IMG/VR virus record: IMGVR_UViG_3300035698_010625
Span: 41,619 to 105,618 of that record
Origin: a virus
DNA length: 64,000 bases
Direction: 5' to 3' (one strand)
Position 1 is the first letter of the stretch. Every line of letters begins with the position of its first letter. Positions 53,472 to 63,074 of the stretch are shown here, piece after piece. Below the pieces are notes generated by a model. The model was not told the origin of the DNA and ran no database searches. It worked only from the letters and a program-made list of their open reading frames with translations. Made by a program: the position numbers and the translations under genes.

Positions 53472-53681
53472 ATGGATTTACTTACAGCTTTAGTAGTAAT
53501 GGCGCTCTTTCTGACTATAACAAATCATTTTATATCAGAAAAAATGTGGGAAGATCCTACTGCTATTAAACTTCAATATATGAACTATTTGTTCGCTTCG
53601 ATATTCATGCTAATATTCGTATATTCAGCAATTTTTTTAGTCGGTTTTGTCATACCGGTTATCTCAGTATTCCTAATTTGA
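53472..53681 (+). CDS. Membrane protein, 69 aa, two helices
   Basis: MDLLTALVVMALFLTITNHF and a second long hydrophobic helix (LFASIFMLIFVYSAIFLVGF). Unknown. Precedes nrdB. Confidence 0.55.
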   Translation: MDLLTALVVMALFLTITNHFISEKMWEDPTAIKLQYMNYLFASIFMLIFVYSAIFLVGFVIPVISVFLI

Positions 53682-53728
53682 AAACTAATACATAATGAAG
53701 AGGAACACATAATAAAGGTTAAGACTAC

Positions 53729-54688
53729 ATGTTAACAGATGAGAGAGCGTACTTCAAACCATTCAATTACGCATGGGCATATGATTTATGGCTGAAGCAC
53801 GAACAGGCACACTGGTTATTTTCAGAAGTGCCAATGATCGAGGATATGAAGGACTGGAAGATAAAGATTAATACAGTCGAGCGGTATTTTCTTACACAGA
53901 TTTTCCGCTTCTTTACACAATCAGATATTGATGTAGCAGGTGGGTACGTTAACAATTACTTACCTAAATTTCCACAGCCCGAAGTGCGGATGATGTTGAT
54001 GGGATTTGCAGCGAGAGAAGCAATTCATATCGCTGCTTATTCACACCTAATTGAAACACTAGGAATGCCTGATAGTACGTATAACGAATTCTTTGAATAT
54101 GATGCAATGCGGGAAAAACACGAATATTTTGCGTCTTTTGATAATGCAGAAGTAACAACATCACTACCCGCCCGCATGGCAGCAATATCAGTGTTCACAG
54201 AAGGATTAGCACTCTTTTCTTCTTTCATCATGTTACTTAATTTTCCACGTCACGGGAAGATGAAAGGTATGGGGCAGATTATTACTTGGTCTATTGTAGA
54301 TGAAACGATGCACGTAGAAGGAATTGTAAGACTCTTCCGTACGTACGTTGAAGAAAATAGAGAGATTTGGAACGACGAATTAAAAGAGCAGATTTACAGT
54401 ATCGCTGAAACAATGGTAGAACTTGAAGATAAGTTTGTAGACCTCGCTTTCAAGATGGGCGACATGGAAAATCTGACAGGTGATGAGGTCAAAAAGTATA
54501 TTAGATACATAGCTGACAGAAGACTCATCTCGCTTGGTATGAAAGGTATCTTTAAGGTTAAGACTAATCCTCTTCCCTGGGTTACTACGATGATTGAAGC
54601 ACCGATTCACACGAACTTCTTTGAATCACGTGCTACTGATTATGCTAAAGGCTCACTAGGAGGTTCTTGGGAACACGTGTGGGCATAA
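53729..54688 (+). CDS. nrdB: Ribonucleotide reductase class I small subunit (NrdB)
   Basis: 319 residues with the diiron ligands visible: acidic D66/D68 region, E97 and H100 (REAIHIAAYSHL), E158 (VFTEGL), E192 and H195 (DETMHVEG). Y104 just after the first His is positioned for the stable radical. Pairs with NrdA to make deoxynucleotides. Separated from nrdA by five small genes. Confidence 0.92.
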   Translation: MLTDERAYFKPFNYAWAYDLWLKHEQAHWLFSEVPMIEDMKDWKIKINTVERYFLTQIFRFFTQSDIDVAGGYVNNYLPKFPQPEVRMMLMGFAAREAIHIAAYSHLIETLGMPDSTYNEFFEYDAMREKHEYFASFDNAEVTTSLPARMAAISVFTEGLALFSSFIMLLNFPRHGKMKGMGQIITWSIVDETMHVEGIVRLFRTYVEENREIWNDELKEQIYSIAETMVELEDKFVDLAFKMGDMENLTGDEVKKYIRYIADRRLISLGMKGIFKVKTNPLPWVTTMIEAPIHTNFFESRATDYAKGSLGGSWEHVWA

Positions 54689-54710
54689 AATAATAAGAAA
54701 AGGAAAGTAT

Positions 54711-54911
54711 ATGGAATATTGGTCCCTGAGTGAAGATTACAATTGTGAATGTGGCGTATCATTCGTCATAAGCCACAATGAAACAACCGACCCGATTTGT
54801 TGTCCCTTTTGTCGTCAGGATTCTCTGATAGATAATAGTAAGGATGAGGATGCCGCTCCGTGGGCAGACCTCGACGACGAGGACGATGACATAGAGTATG
54901 ACGAAGACTAG
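54711..54911 (+). CDS. Zinc-ribbon protein with acidic tail, 66 aa
   Basis: Cysteines C-x-C (NCECGV) and C-x-x-C (CCPFC) form a zinc ribbon; the last 25 residues are almost all D and E. Might contact a basic partner or mimic DNA. Unknown. Confidence 0.55.
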   Translation: MEYWSLSEDYNCECGVSFVISHNETTDPICCPFCRQDSLIDNSKDEDAAPWADLDDEDDDIEYDED

Positions 54912-55347
54912 CTATGAGAATCCCTGGATTTTCAACGATGTACCATTTACATCAGACGATATAAAAAAGTATGAAGGGTTCGTGTATATCATCACTAATA
55001 CACTGACTTCCGAGCAGTATATAGGACGTAAATATTTCTCAAAAATCAGAAAAGTTAAAGGGAAAGCACGTCGTGTACGCTCCGAATCAGATTGGAAGAG
55101 CTACTACAGTAGCTCTGTTAAATTAAAAGAGATGGTGAAAGAACTTGGTGTAGAACGCTTCGAGAGAAGGATCATGTCACTCCATAAAACTCGGGGCGAT
55201 TGTAATTACGAAGAAGTTAAACAGCAGTTCGCGTATAATGTGTTAGAAGAAGATGGCTGGCTTAATGACAACATCAACGGGAAATGGAAGAGAGTAGTAA
55301 CACACATTAAAGAAGGTAGAACTTATGGTCGACTCAGAGTGGTGTAA
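54898..55347 (+). CDS. GIY-YIG-like endonuclease, 149 aa
   Basis: FVYIITNTLTSEQYIGRKYF carries YII and YIG, then RVRSESDWKSYYSSS and TRGDCNYEE, a form conserved in T4-like phages and cyanophages as putative endonuclease. It lacks NUMOD repeats, so unlike the gene at 46658 it is probably a fixed phage gene rather than a mobile one. Confidence 0.7.
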   Translation: MTKTSYENPWIFNDVPFTSDDIKKYEGFVYIITNTLTSEQYIGRKYFSKIRKVKGKARRVRSESDWKSYYSSSVKLKEMVKELGVERFERRIMSLHKTRGDCNYEEVKQQFAYNVLEEDGWLNDNINGKWKRVVTHIKEGRTYGRLRVV

Positions 55348-55657
55348 CCAATCACCCTACACAGAACAACACACTACCGAACCAGTAAACATTGGAGGAT
55401 TTTCAATAGACACTGGCTTGGAATGGTATTGGGGAGCAACAATAATTATGTCTGTAATACTTCTTGTATATGCAGGCAATAAAGGTATAGACTATTGGTT
55501 TTTAAAGAAATCTAGACGTAACGCTGCTGAACATAGCGACAGTGAAGATCCGACAGAGCCTAAAGAAGGTTTTGATGGAGGTTACACTACAGTCTTCATG
55601 AGTAAAAGTGAAAATGATAGTGAAGTTCAGAAAATCATGAAGAAACGAAAGAAATAA
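55325..55657 (+). CDS. Single-pass membrane protein, 110 aa
   Basis: One transmembrane helix (about 35-52, WGATIIMSVILLVYAG) with a charged cytoplasmic-type tail. Overlaps the GIY-YIG-like gene by 23 bases. Unknown. Confidence 0.5.
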   Translation: MVDSEWCNQSPYTEQHTTEPVNIGGFSIDTGLEWYWGATIIMSVILLVYAGNKGIDYWFLKKSRRNAAEHSDSEDPTEPKEGFDGGYTTVFMSKSENDSEVQKIMKKRKK

Positions 55658-55671
55658 CGTGAGGATATATT

Positions 55672-56394
55672 ATGAAAACACTATACATCACTGGGTATTG
55701 GCCACTCGTTGCTAATCCTAAAAACAATCTTCAGTACTATTCACACCAACGACTAGCTACTCAAAAACTCCTTAAAGACAAGGACGTCTTTGAGTACGAT
55801 GTAACAACCCATCGAATGTCTAGTCTACCCGGCTGGCACGCATCTGAAGAATATGCTAATCACGTTAAAGCAGCTGCTACATCGTGTGCTCAGCAGAAGC
55901 GTGACCTTGGCCCTGACATCAATTACTATGAATGGTTTGAGGGTGATAAGACACCAATTCACCTTTACCGGGATTATATGGATAGTGATTATGACACTTA
56001 CCGTAAGATGCTTGCTATCTGGTTTAGTAAGGTATACTTAGTGTCGCAGATGGTAGACCGATATCGCTATCGCTACGATCAATTTGCTTGGGTTGATGCA
56101 TCATTTGCTCGCTTTAATCGCAATCTTGAGTTTGATTATGATAAGGATGTCATTATACATTATCCCAGTAAAATGCGCCAAGGTATCCACCACCTAAAAC
56201 TCAACGCGTCCTTCATGCAAGGTACTGCAGAAGCATGGGATAAAGTGGTGGATCTATATCACTACGCTCTCATTACACTAGCAAAAGATGAATACCACGC
56301 GCACGATGAAGAGACAGTCTTACACAACGTGATTACACACTTTAGTCAATACTTTGATGAGGTTACTAATGCCACTCCTAAGATACTTAGATAA
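55672..56394 (+). CDS. WlaTC/HtrL-like glycosyltransferase candidate
   Basis: 240 residues; FAWVDASFARF matches the F-x-W-h-D-A/S motif of the WlaTC/HtrL family, and the flanking YRKMLAIWFSKVYLV is similarly placed. First of a run of sugar-modifying genes. GAGGATATATT ribosome site. Confidence 0.6.
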   Translation: MKTLYITGYWPLVANPKNNLQYYSHQRLATQKLLKDKDVFEYDVTTHRMSSLPGWHASEEYANHVKAAATSCAQQKRDLGPDINYYEWFEGDKTPIHLYRDYMDSDYDTYRKMLAIWFSKVYLVSQMVDRYRYRYDQFAWVDASFARFNRNLEFDYDKDVIIHYPSKMRQGIHHLKLNASFMQGTAEAWDKVVDLYHYALITLAKDEYHAHDEETVLHNVITHFSQYFDEVTNATPKILR

Positions 56395-57040
56395 GCAGTC
56401 TTTTTTCATTCATACACCTAAAACAGGTGGGACTAGCTTAATGAATGCATACAATCACGGGCGTGATGCTCGAATGGAGTTCAATAGTTTACACACTCCT
56501 ATGTGTATGTCACAACATTTACACGTTGACGCATTAGATATCATTTACCCTCTTTGGTGTATTGAATCTGCATTTACTGTTATTCGGCACCCATGGGATC
56601 GATTAGTATCTGAGTTCTTGTATCACCAAAAACAAACAGATAGCCCAGCAGACTTGACTAATGGTGAGCGTTTTCAGTCGTTCCTTAATCGTTGGTTAGA
56701 TGTAATATTTGATGCAGTTGAATCAGATCTGAATGCATTTGATAATCACTTACGCCCACAGACGTATTTTGTGGATGAAAGAGTAGATGTCTTTACACTT
56801 GACAATTTACACCTTGCTCGATTATATCTCCAAAATAAATTAATGATGAGTATATATCCTGGTGATCTTCTTAATGAGCGATTGAATACTACACATGACT
56901 TCCTTCCAGTCAAGGCACGCCCAGGTAGAGGCAGTGAAGAAGCAATACTAAATTCAAAGAACTATAAGCGATATTTAGCGTTATATGATGCTGATGCTGA
57001 ATTATACAGAAAAACTATATTGAAGGAAACGACAAAATGA
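56369..57040 (+). CDS. Sulfotransferase
   Basis: 223 residues; FFIHTPKTGGTSL at 12-24 is the PAPS 5'-phosphosulfate loop and FTVIRHPWDRLVSEF the 3'-phosphate-binding segment. Transfers sulfate to a sugar or lipid hydroxyl. Sits among glycosyltransferases, implying sulfated glycans. Overlaps its upstream neighbour by 26 bases. Confidence 0.85.
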   Translation: MPLLRYLDKQSFFIHTPKTGGTSLMNAYNHGRDARMEFNSLHTPMCMSQHLHVDALDIIYPLWCIESAFTVIRHPWDRLVSEFLYHQKQTDSPADLTNGERFQSFLNRWLDVIFDAVESDLNAFDNHLRPQTYFVDERVDVFTLDNLHLARLYLQNKLMMSIYPGDLLNERLNTTHDFLPVKARPGRGSEEAILNSKNYKRYLALYDADAELYRKTILKETTK

Positions 57041-57810
57041 AGAAAATTTCAGCAATACTTTATGGGTGGTTAGTGGGTAATGACGCATCTTTTGAAGAAC
57101 GAATTGAATTTGCTAAATCGGTATCTAAAAATGCACCAGAAGAACTTACAGATGTAGTGTATATGGGGAACTATGATCATGTACCTTTTGAGGTAGTTTA
57201 TAAACGAGCTGGTGTAATGCGAAGTACTATTGGATCACAGTCAGGTCCTATGGGTGCAGGTACTGCATCAAATTTTGCAAGTCATATTCACATGTGGAAT
57301 TATGCTGCTAACAGTGATATTGCTGTTGCTATCCTTGAACACGATACACGCCTAATGGCACCTTTAACACATATGTATGTTCCTGATGATATCATACTCT
57401 GTCTTGGCCCACGCGTTCCTACTGTAGATCATTACACTTATCCTAAAGGTTCCGTGGGTAGTGTCATTGATGTACAACATCACGCTGGATCACATGCATA
57501 CGCTATCTCTCCTGTCACCGCCCGGAAATTGTTAAAAGTTGTACATGAAGTTGGTATATTTGATAGCATAGATCAAATGATTTTTATGAATAACAAAAAA
57601 GTAACAATGAAAACGTACTACCCAGACCTTCAAATGCAGGCTGTTGATCCTCCTCCTGTAATAGCAGTCTGGGCTGATAATGAAGGGAAGCAGAAAGAAT
57701 CCTCAATTGGAAGGTCTGCTCCTGGTGCTAATATTCAACCTAACTACAACTATTATCTCACCCCAGGATTTGAGAAAGGTTTACAACTGATTGGTAAAAC
57801 AAATGATTAA
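57037..57810 (+). CDS. Glycosyltransferase family 25-like protein
   Basis: 257 residues. VAILEHDTRLMAPL and SHAYAISPVTARKLL resemble the E-x-D and C-terminal segments of LPS GT25 enzymes. Soluble. ATGA overlap with the sulfotransferase gene. Confidence 0.6.
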   Translation: MKKISAILYGWLVGNDASFEERIEFAKSVSKNAPEELTDVVYMGNYDHVPFEVVYKRAGVMRSTIGSQSGPMGAGTASNFASHIHMWNYAANSDIAVAILEHDTRLMAPLTHMYVPDDIILCLGPRVPTVDHYTYPKGSVGSVIDVQHHAGSHAYAISPVTARKLLKVVHEVGIFDSIDQMIFMNNKKVTMKTYYPDLQMQAVDPPPVIAVWADNEGKQKESSIGRSAPGANIQPNYNYYLTPGFEKGLQLIGKTND

Positions 57811-58597
57811 AGTATATGTAGGATGCTCTCCAAATGGTGAAGATGCAGAATCTCTCATGGTTTTGGACTATACACTACAGAAACACGCTAGTGAACCAGT
57901 GCAATTTATTCCAATGTGTCTTAGAGCAACTGATGCTTGGAGTAACTGGGAGACAAGCCAGTGGGCTACACCATTCAGTGGGCTACGTTGGACTATTCCA
58001 GAAGTTCAGGGATTTGAGGGAAAAGCAATTTACATGGACTCCGATATGATCGTGCAGTCTGACATTGCTAAGTTATATCATCAACCTATCCCGGATGGTA
58101 AAGTAGTACTAGCTAAAGGTGGAGAAGAATCTTGGCGCTTCTGTGTTTCGGTGTGGGATTGTGCTGCTGTTAAAAGATTAAAACCAATTGCTATCGAGCG
58201 AGCAAAGAAGATGCCGATGTACCACTCTCGGACAATGAGGATGTATTCCAATTCTAATTTAGTAGAGCCTTTCACTGGTGAGTGGAATTGTATTGATGGA
58301 GAAGATAAGGATCTCTCTGAAGTAGATATTCTACATTATTCTGATATGAGCACACAGCCACATCTTCCTTACGCTATACCGCGTCTTTCTAAAATAGGGC
58401 GCTTACATTGGTATGATGGACCTATCAAAACACACTGGAGACAGGATGTTATCGAACTCTTTGATAGAAATTATAAGGAGGCATTAGATCATAACTTTAA
58501 AGTAGAATCCTATATTCCTGACCCTGATAAAATGGTACAATATACTAAGCAATCACAGGCAAATTACGATCAGTACCGTAATAAATGGAGCCAATAA
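57803..58597 (+). CDS. Glycosyltransferase, GT8-like
   Basis: 264 residues, start MIKVYVGCSPNGEDAESLMV. AIYMDSDMIVQSD with D79-S-D81 is the GT-A metal-binding DxD; a late GRLHWYDGPIKTHW also fits GT8-like enzymes. Confidence 0.7.
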   Translation: MIKVYVGCSPNGEDAESLMVLDYTLQKHASEPVQFIPMCLRATDAWSNWETSQWATPFSGLRWTIPEVQGFEGKAIYMDSDMIVQSDIAKLYHQPIPDGKVVLAKGGEESWRFCVSVWDCAAVKRLKPIAIERAKKMPMYHSRTMRMYSNSNLVEPFTGEWNCIDGEDKDLSEVDILHYSDMSTQPHLPYAIPRLSKIGRLHWYDGPIKTHWRQDVIELFDRNYKEALDHNFKVESYIPDPDKMVQYTKQSQANYDQYRNKWSQ

Positions 58598-58803
58598 TGA
58601 AGCATGAATTTGATGTACAAAGAAAGAGTTTTGTAGTCTATATTGATGGCACGCCACATATCACTACTGAACTCTCTGGTGATGATGCTCAAAAAGCAAT
58701 GATTAAAGAGTATGGATCTGTTGAAGCATTTGACAAAGCCAGAGATAAGTTAACTGCGGAAGAAGGCATTCTTCTATACGAGGGAACTGTTCATGGAAAA
58801 TGA
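58597..58803 (+). CDS. Hypothetical protein, 68 aa
   Basis: TAATG coupling to the glycosyltransferase. MKHEFDVQRKSFVVYIDGTP; small alpha/beta protein of unknown role. Confidence 0.5.
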   Translation: MKHEFDVQRKSFVVYIDGTPHITTELSGDDAQKAMIKEYGSVEAFDKARDKLTAEEGILLYEGTVHGK

Positions 58804-59509
58804 TTTCAGTGTAATCGGACTACATGGACATTATACACTTTTTGCTTCATGCGATCACAAGTACTTTATGCAATTTGGTGAAGTACTGCTTAATTCTACT
58901 TGGCAAAATACAACTAACGCTCTCCACATACACGTGATTAATCCAGATCATGTGTCATTTGATTGTGATAAGTTAAATGAAGCAGGAGAAGGTCGAGTTA
59001 CGTTTTCATACGAGCGCCTTGTCTCGCCATCTAAATCAGAACTAGCAAGCAATCGCTTTGTTCATGGAGTAGATGTACTTGAGCAAATTGATCGTGTACT
59101 CATTATTGATACTGACGCGGTTGTTAGGAAGCAAGTAGAAGACTTCGAACATTTCGATTGGGGTCTCTTCCTTCGTGATCCACTCCCTGGAACAATAGGA
59201 TACGAACAATATGCTACTCACGTTGCTGCTGGTGCTGTTTATCTCTCCCGCCGTAGCCCACTTGTTGCTGAGTATCTTCACGACAGATTAAAGGGTAGTA
59301 CAACCAAACCGTGGTTCCACGACCAAGCGGCATTGTATGACGCTTACAACAAATACAAAGACACGTATGAGTTTATCCAGATGCCTCATTCATTAATTGA
59401 TTGGGAATTTAGTGAGGACACTGCTATCTGGACGGGTAAAGGTCCTCGTAAATATGACAACAAACTATTCATAGAAGAATCTGCAAAGTATAAAAGGAAT
59501 CAAGTATGA
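58793..59509 (+). CDS. Glycosyltransferase-like protein, 238 aa
   Basis: RVLIIDTDAVVRKQ carries a DxD, and GAVYLSRRSPLVAEY ... WFHDQAALYDAY is the late acceptor/metal region (HDQ) of GT-A enzymes of the GT8/GT24 type. Confidence 0.65.
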   Translation: MENDFSVIGLHGHYTLFASCDHKYFMQFGEVLLNSTWQNTTNALHIHVINPDHVSFDCDKLNEAGEGRVTFSYERLVSPSKSELASNRFVHGVDVLEQIDRVLIIDTDAVVRKQVEDFEHFDWGLFLRDPLPGTIGYEQYATHVAAGAVYLSRRSPLVAEYLHDRLKGSTTKPWFHDQAALYDAYNKYKDTYEFIQMPHSLIDWEFSEDTAIWTGKGPRKYDNKLFIEESAKYKRNQV

Positions 59510-59715
59510 CAACCGAAACAGTTAGTATCGATGCTAATGTACTCAATTCACTCTTGGATTGGTATACACTTGCAACACCTTTCATCAAAGGTCTAGAAGA
59601 AGAAGGACCAGATTTCATTCTTTCACTTCCTGAAGAAGAGATGATGGCGGCATTCCAATCACTTAATGATGCAGTGCTTAAGCTTCGTATTCAAATTGAA
59701 GAGCATATCCTGTGA
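59506..59715 (+). CDS. Hypothetical protein, 69 aa
   Basis: Helical, acidic (LLDWYTLATPFIKGLEEEGP). Similar in plan to the gene at 61144 (both have LLDWY/MMEWY then a charged helix), so possibly a paralogue. ATGA coupling. Confidence 0.5.
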   Translation: MTTETVSIDANVLNSLLDWYTLATPFIKGLEEEGPDFILSLPEEEMMAAFQSLNDAVLKLRIQIEEHIL

Positions 59716-59924
59716 CAGTAGAACTTCACCTAGCTCTTGTCGCTTGGTACAATCAAACTAATGCCGAACGTGCACTTGCTACTACAATGTTTACAGGTAC
59801 GCCACAAGAACAGGCAGATGTAGATCTTGACGCTACTGTTGAGTTTATTCGAAAAGGCGTTGACATTGAATCGAAACTACTTAGACAAATAGAAGTTCTT
59901 ATGACACAGGATATTGCAAAATGA
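59712..59924 (+). CDS. Hypothetical protein, 70 aa, GTG start
   Basis: GTG overlaps the previous stop (GTGA). MTVELHLALVAWYNQTNAER; again a helical protein with an early WY, so a second relative of the gene at 59506. Unknown. Confidence 0.5.
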   Translation: MTVELHLALVAWYNQTNAERALATTMFTGTPQEQADVDLDATVEFIRKGVDIESKLLRQIEVLMTQDIAK

Positions 59925-60685
59925 GAATAGCGGTACTTACTCCTTCTAGGGAACGCGCGCAGCAATTGATGCATATGGAAAATTCATTGTTTGAGACTGC
60001 TTCTGAAAGTAATAACATCCGCAATTATGTGTATGTGGATAACGATGATCCAGAAGTAGATAAGTACCGCGCGAATTTTACAGGAGATGGCAATCAAGAG
60101 TTAGTGATTGGTTCTCCTATGTCAGTGTCAGCGTCTTGGAATATCATTGCAGAAATAGCAGTACAGCAAGGCGCTGACATTCTTGTCATGGGTAATGATG
60201 ATGTTCTTTACAGGACACAAAATTGGGATCGTTTGCTTACACAAGAACTAAGTGACAACTTCCCTGATGACATCTACTGCGGCTGGATGAACGATCTTAA
60301 TAAAGGAGAGCGCCATTGTGCTTTCCCTATTATCTCTGTACGCGCATACCACATCCTTGGGTACTTCACGCCGGGCATTTTCCACTTCGGATATAATGAT
60401 ACTTGGTTGTACGAAGTGTTTAAAGAAATTGGGCGTACTCATTACATGGACAATATTGTAGCAGAGCACATGCATGTTAATGTAGGTAAACAAAAGGCAG
60501 ACGCTACGTATCATCGTAACAGAAATAGTAAAATCGGTAACCTTTATCACAAGGATGCAGTCATCTGGGGTGATACTAAACAAGCAAGAAAACTTGCATC
60601 ACAATCATTAGTTGCTGCTATTAGTGCTGGTAACTCAATCGTCAATCTTCGCAATGAGTACAATGTCCCTGAACTTAAATTATAG
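59921..60685 (+). CDS. Glycosyltransferase family 2-like protein
   Basis: 254 residues. RIAVLTPSRERAQQL start, then ADILVMGNDDVLYRT (DD metal site) and FHFGYNDTWLYEVF. GT-A fold, family 2-like. Closes the glycosylation island. Confidence 0.7.
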   Translation: MRIAVLTPSRERAQQLMHMENSLFETASESNNIRNYVYVDNDDPEVDKYRANFTGDGNQELVIGSPMSVSASWNIIAEIAVQQGADILVMGNDDVLYRTQNWDRLLTQELSDNFPDDIYCGWMNDLNKGERHCAFPIISVRAYHILGYFTPGIFHFGYNDTWLYEVFKEIGRTHYMDNIVAEHMHVNVGKQKADATYHRNRNSKIGNLYHKDAVIWGDTKQARKLASQSLVAAISAGNSIVNLRNEYNVPELKL

Positions 60686-60692
60686 GTGATCT

Positions 60693-60947
60693 ATGACAGA
60701 TGAACATATACTACTTGACGCTATCTTTGGTCCATCGATAACAGATGTTGAAGAATTGTTTCAACGTATCGCTCTAAATTATACTGGATACACTTTAAAG
60801 AAGACAATCGATAAAGAAAAAGATGAGACGCTTTATACACTTGTTCTTTATGACAGTGGTGAACTCTACATGAATGTATCAGCACCGTCACAGAAAGAAT
60901 GCTATGAAGATACTATTGAGTTGTTAAACGGGGAGACTCATTCATAA
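60693..60947 (+). CDS. Hypothetical protein, 84 aa
   Basis: MTDEHILLDAIFGPSITDVE; acidic. Its ends resemble the N-terminal domain of the tandem family downstream (E-L-F-x-R-I ... SPSQKE region). Unknown. Confidence 0.5.
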   Translation: MTDEHILLDAIFGPSITDVEELFQRIALNYTGYTLKKTIDKEKDETLYTLVLYDSGELYMNVSAPSQKECYEDTIELLNGETHS

Positions 60948-61144
60948 TGGTTGTTGTTTTTAGAAATATTGATACACAAGAAATTGTCTTTACTGTTAAA
61001 GGTGGCGCTCCTATGGCGATTCCGCGTAAAGGTGAAATTGTCCATATTAAAGGTCACAATTATGACTTGGCGGAGGTTCATCATTATTTGGAATCATACA
61101 GTGAACATCACACAATCTACCTTCTCTTAAAAGAAATTACATAA
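60947..61144 (+). CDS. Hypothetical protein, 65 aa
   Basis: TAATG coupling. MVVVFRNIDTQEIVFTVKGG ... IPRKGEIVHIKGHNYDLAEV, a small beta-barrel-like fold. Unknown. Confidence 0.5.
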   Translation: MVVVFRNIDTQEIVFTVKGGAPMAIPRKGEIVHIKGHNYDLAEVHHYLESYSEHHTIYLLLKEIT

Positions 61145-61365
61145 TGGAAATTATAAGAAATACTGACGTACGTATTCCACGTGAAGTATATGAAACTATG
61201 ATGGAATGGTATAATATGGGTGAAGAAGTAATTGATAAAATCAACGATCCAGCTGCAATCGCTCTTCTATTGGAGAATGCAAATGAGATGAAAGAGATAA
61301 CTGAAGAATCTCAACGCCTCCTTGTAGCAACGCGTGATTCTATTCGCGATTGGCAGAACAGCTAA
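61144..61365 (+). CDS. Hypothetical protein, 73 aa
   Basis: TAATG coupling. IPREVYETMMEWYNMGEEVI followed by a coiled-coil-like helix. Possible relative of 59506. Unknown. Confidence 0.5.
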   Translation: MEIIRNTDVRIPREVYETMMEWYNMGEEVIDKINDPAAIALLLENANEMKEITEESQRLLVATRDSIRDWQNS

Positions 61366-61787
61366 TGGAATATACACTAGAAAAACTCGACGCCCACGCA
61401 AAGAAATTTGTACCTGAATATCACACTATAATGCTCTGTAGTACTACAGAAGGATTTGAAGAATACGTACTTTATGTTACAGATGTTAACGATATTGCGA
61501 TTCATGTTAAAAGCGGGAGTACTATTGCTGCTGTCGTTAAACTGATGGTCGACCAGATTAACAGTACGCATAAAGCACTTCAAGAAGCATCTCTTCAAAT
61601 TCGAACAGAGTCTGCTGAAGCACAATGCCACGTATCTCGACATAACAATGGTGAAGAGAATTGGAAAGTTACACACTCTTATTTTAAAAGTAATGGTGCG
61701 AATACAGTAAGAATTTATGATTGTTCTAATGAAGAATCTGCAATTATCCTAGCTGCACATCTTAACAGATACATAGGAGAAGAGTAA
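61365..61787 (+). CDS. Tandem family member 1, 140 aa
   Basis: First of at least six related proteins. Shared plan: N-terminal YTLEKLDAHAKKFVPEY, a mid helix, then W-x-V-x-H-x-Y/F ... C-S-x-E-x-A-x-x-LAxHLN (DCSNEESAIILAAHLNR). Function unknown; start 61365 by TAATG overlap. Confidence 0.6.
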   Translation: MEYTLEKLDAHAKKFVPEYHTIMLCSTTEGFEEYVLYVTDVNDIAIHVKSGSTIAAVVKLMVDQINSTHKALQEASLQIRTESAEAQCHVSRHNNGEENWKVTHSYFKSNGANTVRIYDCSNEESAIILAAHLNRYIGEE

Positions 61788-62198
61788 ATGTCAAAGCTTA
61801 CACTAGAACACTTAACCGCATGTTGTCAGAAGGTTCTACCAGACTTTTGGTCACTTAACGTTTCAGCACCAGTTGATGCTAATTGGTACAATATCGAAGT
61901 AGTAGATGAAGACAATATTACTCTTATCGATACAGCTCATCATCCTACTATTATAGAAGCAATGAAAGATGTGTATTTTGATTTGAGCAACATTGAAAAA
62001 GTGTTAGAAGAAGAAAAACAATTGAGAATGACAACAAGTCATGCTGTGGCCGAATACTGTGATAAGACTATGAAGTATCAAGTAATACACTATTTCGTTA
62101 ATAGCATTTCAATTGCAGTTTCTAATTGTTACGTATGTAGCTCTGAGAAAGCAGCAAAACGCTTAGCAATTCACCTCAATCGCATGCAGGGAGAATAA
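61788..62198 (+). CDS. Tandem family member 2, 136 aa
   Basis: LTLEHLTACCQKVLPDFWSL and VCSSEKAAKRLAIHLNRMQ match member 1 at both ends. Starts directly after the preceding stop. Confidence 0.6.
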   Translation: MSKLTLEHLTACCQKVLPDFWSLNVSAPVDANWYNIEVVDEDNITLIDTAHHPTIIEAMKDVYFDLSNIEKVLEEEKQLRMTTSHAVAEYCDKTMKYQVIHYFVNSISIAVSNCYVCSSEKAAKRLAIHLNRMQGE

Positions 62199-62201
62199 AT
62201 T

Positions 62202-62291
62202 ATGTCAAAAGTAATACTTAAGTTTCAGAAAGATTGGGCTGATGAATTCGATTTCGCTCAGGTGAATGGGGATTATGATGATGACGATTGA
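62202..62291 (+). CDS. Short acidic peptide, 29 aa
   Basis: ATG 62202: MSKVILKFQKDWADEFDFAQ with a run of aspartates at the end. Overlaps the probable start of the next family member. Unknown. Confidence 0.35.
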   Translation: MSKVILKFQKDWADEFDFAQVNGDYDDDD

Positions 62292-62696
62292 TATTAAATC
62301 TACACCCTTCATATACTCTTAGATTTTTGTGAAGAGCATGTGCCACATTTCTCTCATATAAAAATCAATCGCCAGCCAAGGTTCGGTTCTCCACCAAATA
62401 CTATAATATCAATCTATAACACTAGTGGGCATGAATTCGATTTGGCTTCATCTGAATATCCTGTGGATGCTATATCAATTTTATGTAACCGATTCAGAAA
62501 AATAAAATGGATAGCAGATCTAGTTGTAACACATATATCTGCTATTAAAGAAAATCATTATATCAATTATCAAGATGTTTGGTGTGTGATCCATAAGTAT
62601 GAACATAACGGTGCTACATTCGAAAAACGCTACAATGTAGAAGATGAACACACAGCGGACATTCTTGTAGCAAAGCTTAATGAGAAACCATCATGA
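62281..62696 (+). CDS. Tandem family member 3, split by a -1 frameshift
   Basis: ATG 62281 gives MTIDIKSTP and then stops; shifting back one base at CCC (about 62302) continues LHILLDFCEEHVPHFSHIKI, which matches the N terminus of member 2, and on to HTADILVAKLN at the end. Without the shift only a GTG start at 62340 would be available. Confidence 0.55.
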
Positions 62697-63071
62697 GAGC
62701 ATTATCAGATTGTACTCTTGAAGATCTAACAGAATTTGCAGAACGTGATGTATGGCGCTATGCGGGATTCAGTGTTACACATGCTGATGAATTTTGTCCA
62801 TACATCGTCCAATTATTTGCAGCTAATGGAGATATCCTTGCAGAGAGTCATAGCTTTCAAGAATTCCGTCTCGCTATCCAATCAGTAATACAAGTAGCAA
62901 TAGACAAACAAAGATACAATCACTGCTAGCGAATGTTGGAGAACTACTAATAACAGAGTTCAGCACCATTATAAGTTAAATGGTGTAGTTACACAAGCAG
63001 AATATAGAACAGATTCTCAACAACAAGCAGAAATACTCACCAAGCTTATTAACCTTGCTCTAGAGGATTAA
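62693..63071 (+). CDS. Tandem family member 4, split by a frameshift
   Basis: MRALSDCTLEDLTEFAERDV is the N-terminal half and stops at 62929. A +1 shift at the AAA near 62905 continues with VQHHYKLNGVVTQAEYRTDS and QQQAEILTKLIN to 63071, the expected C-terminal half. Confidence 0.55.
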
Positions 63072-63074
63072 ATT

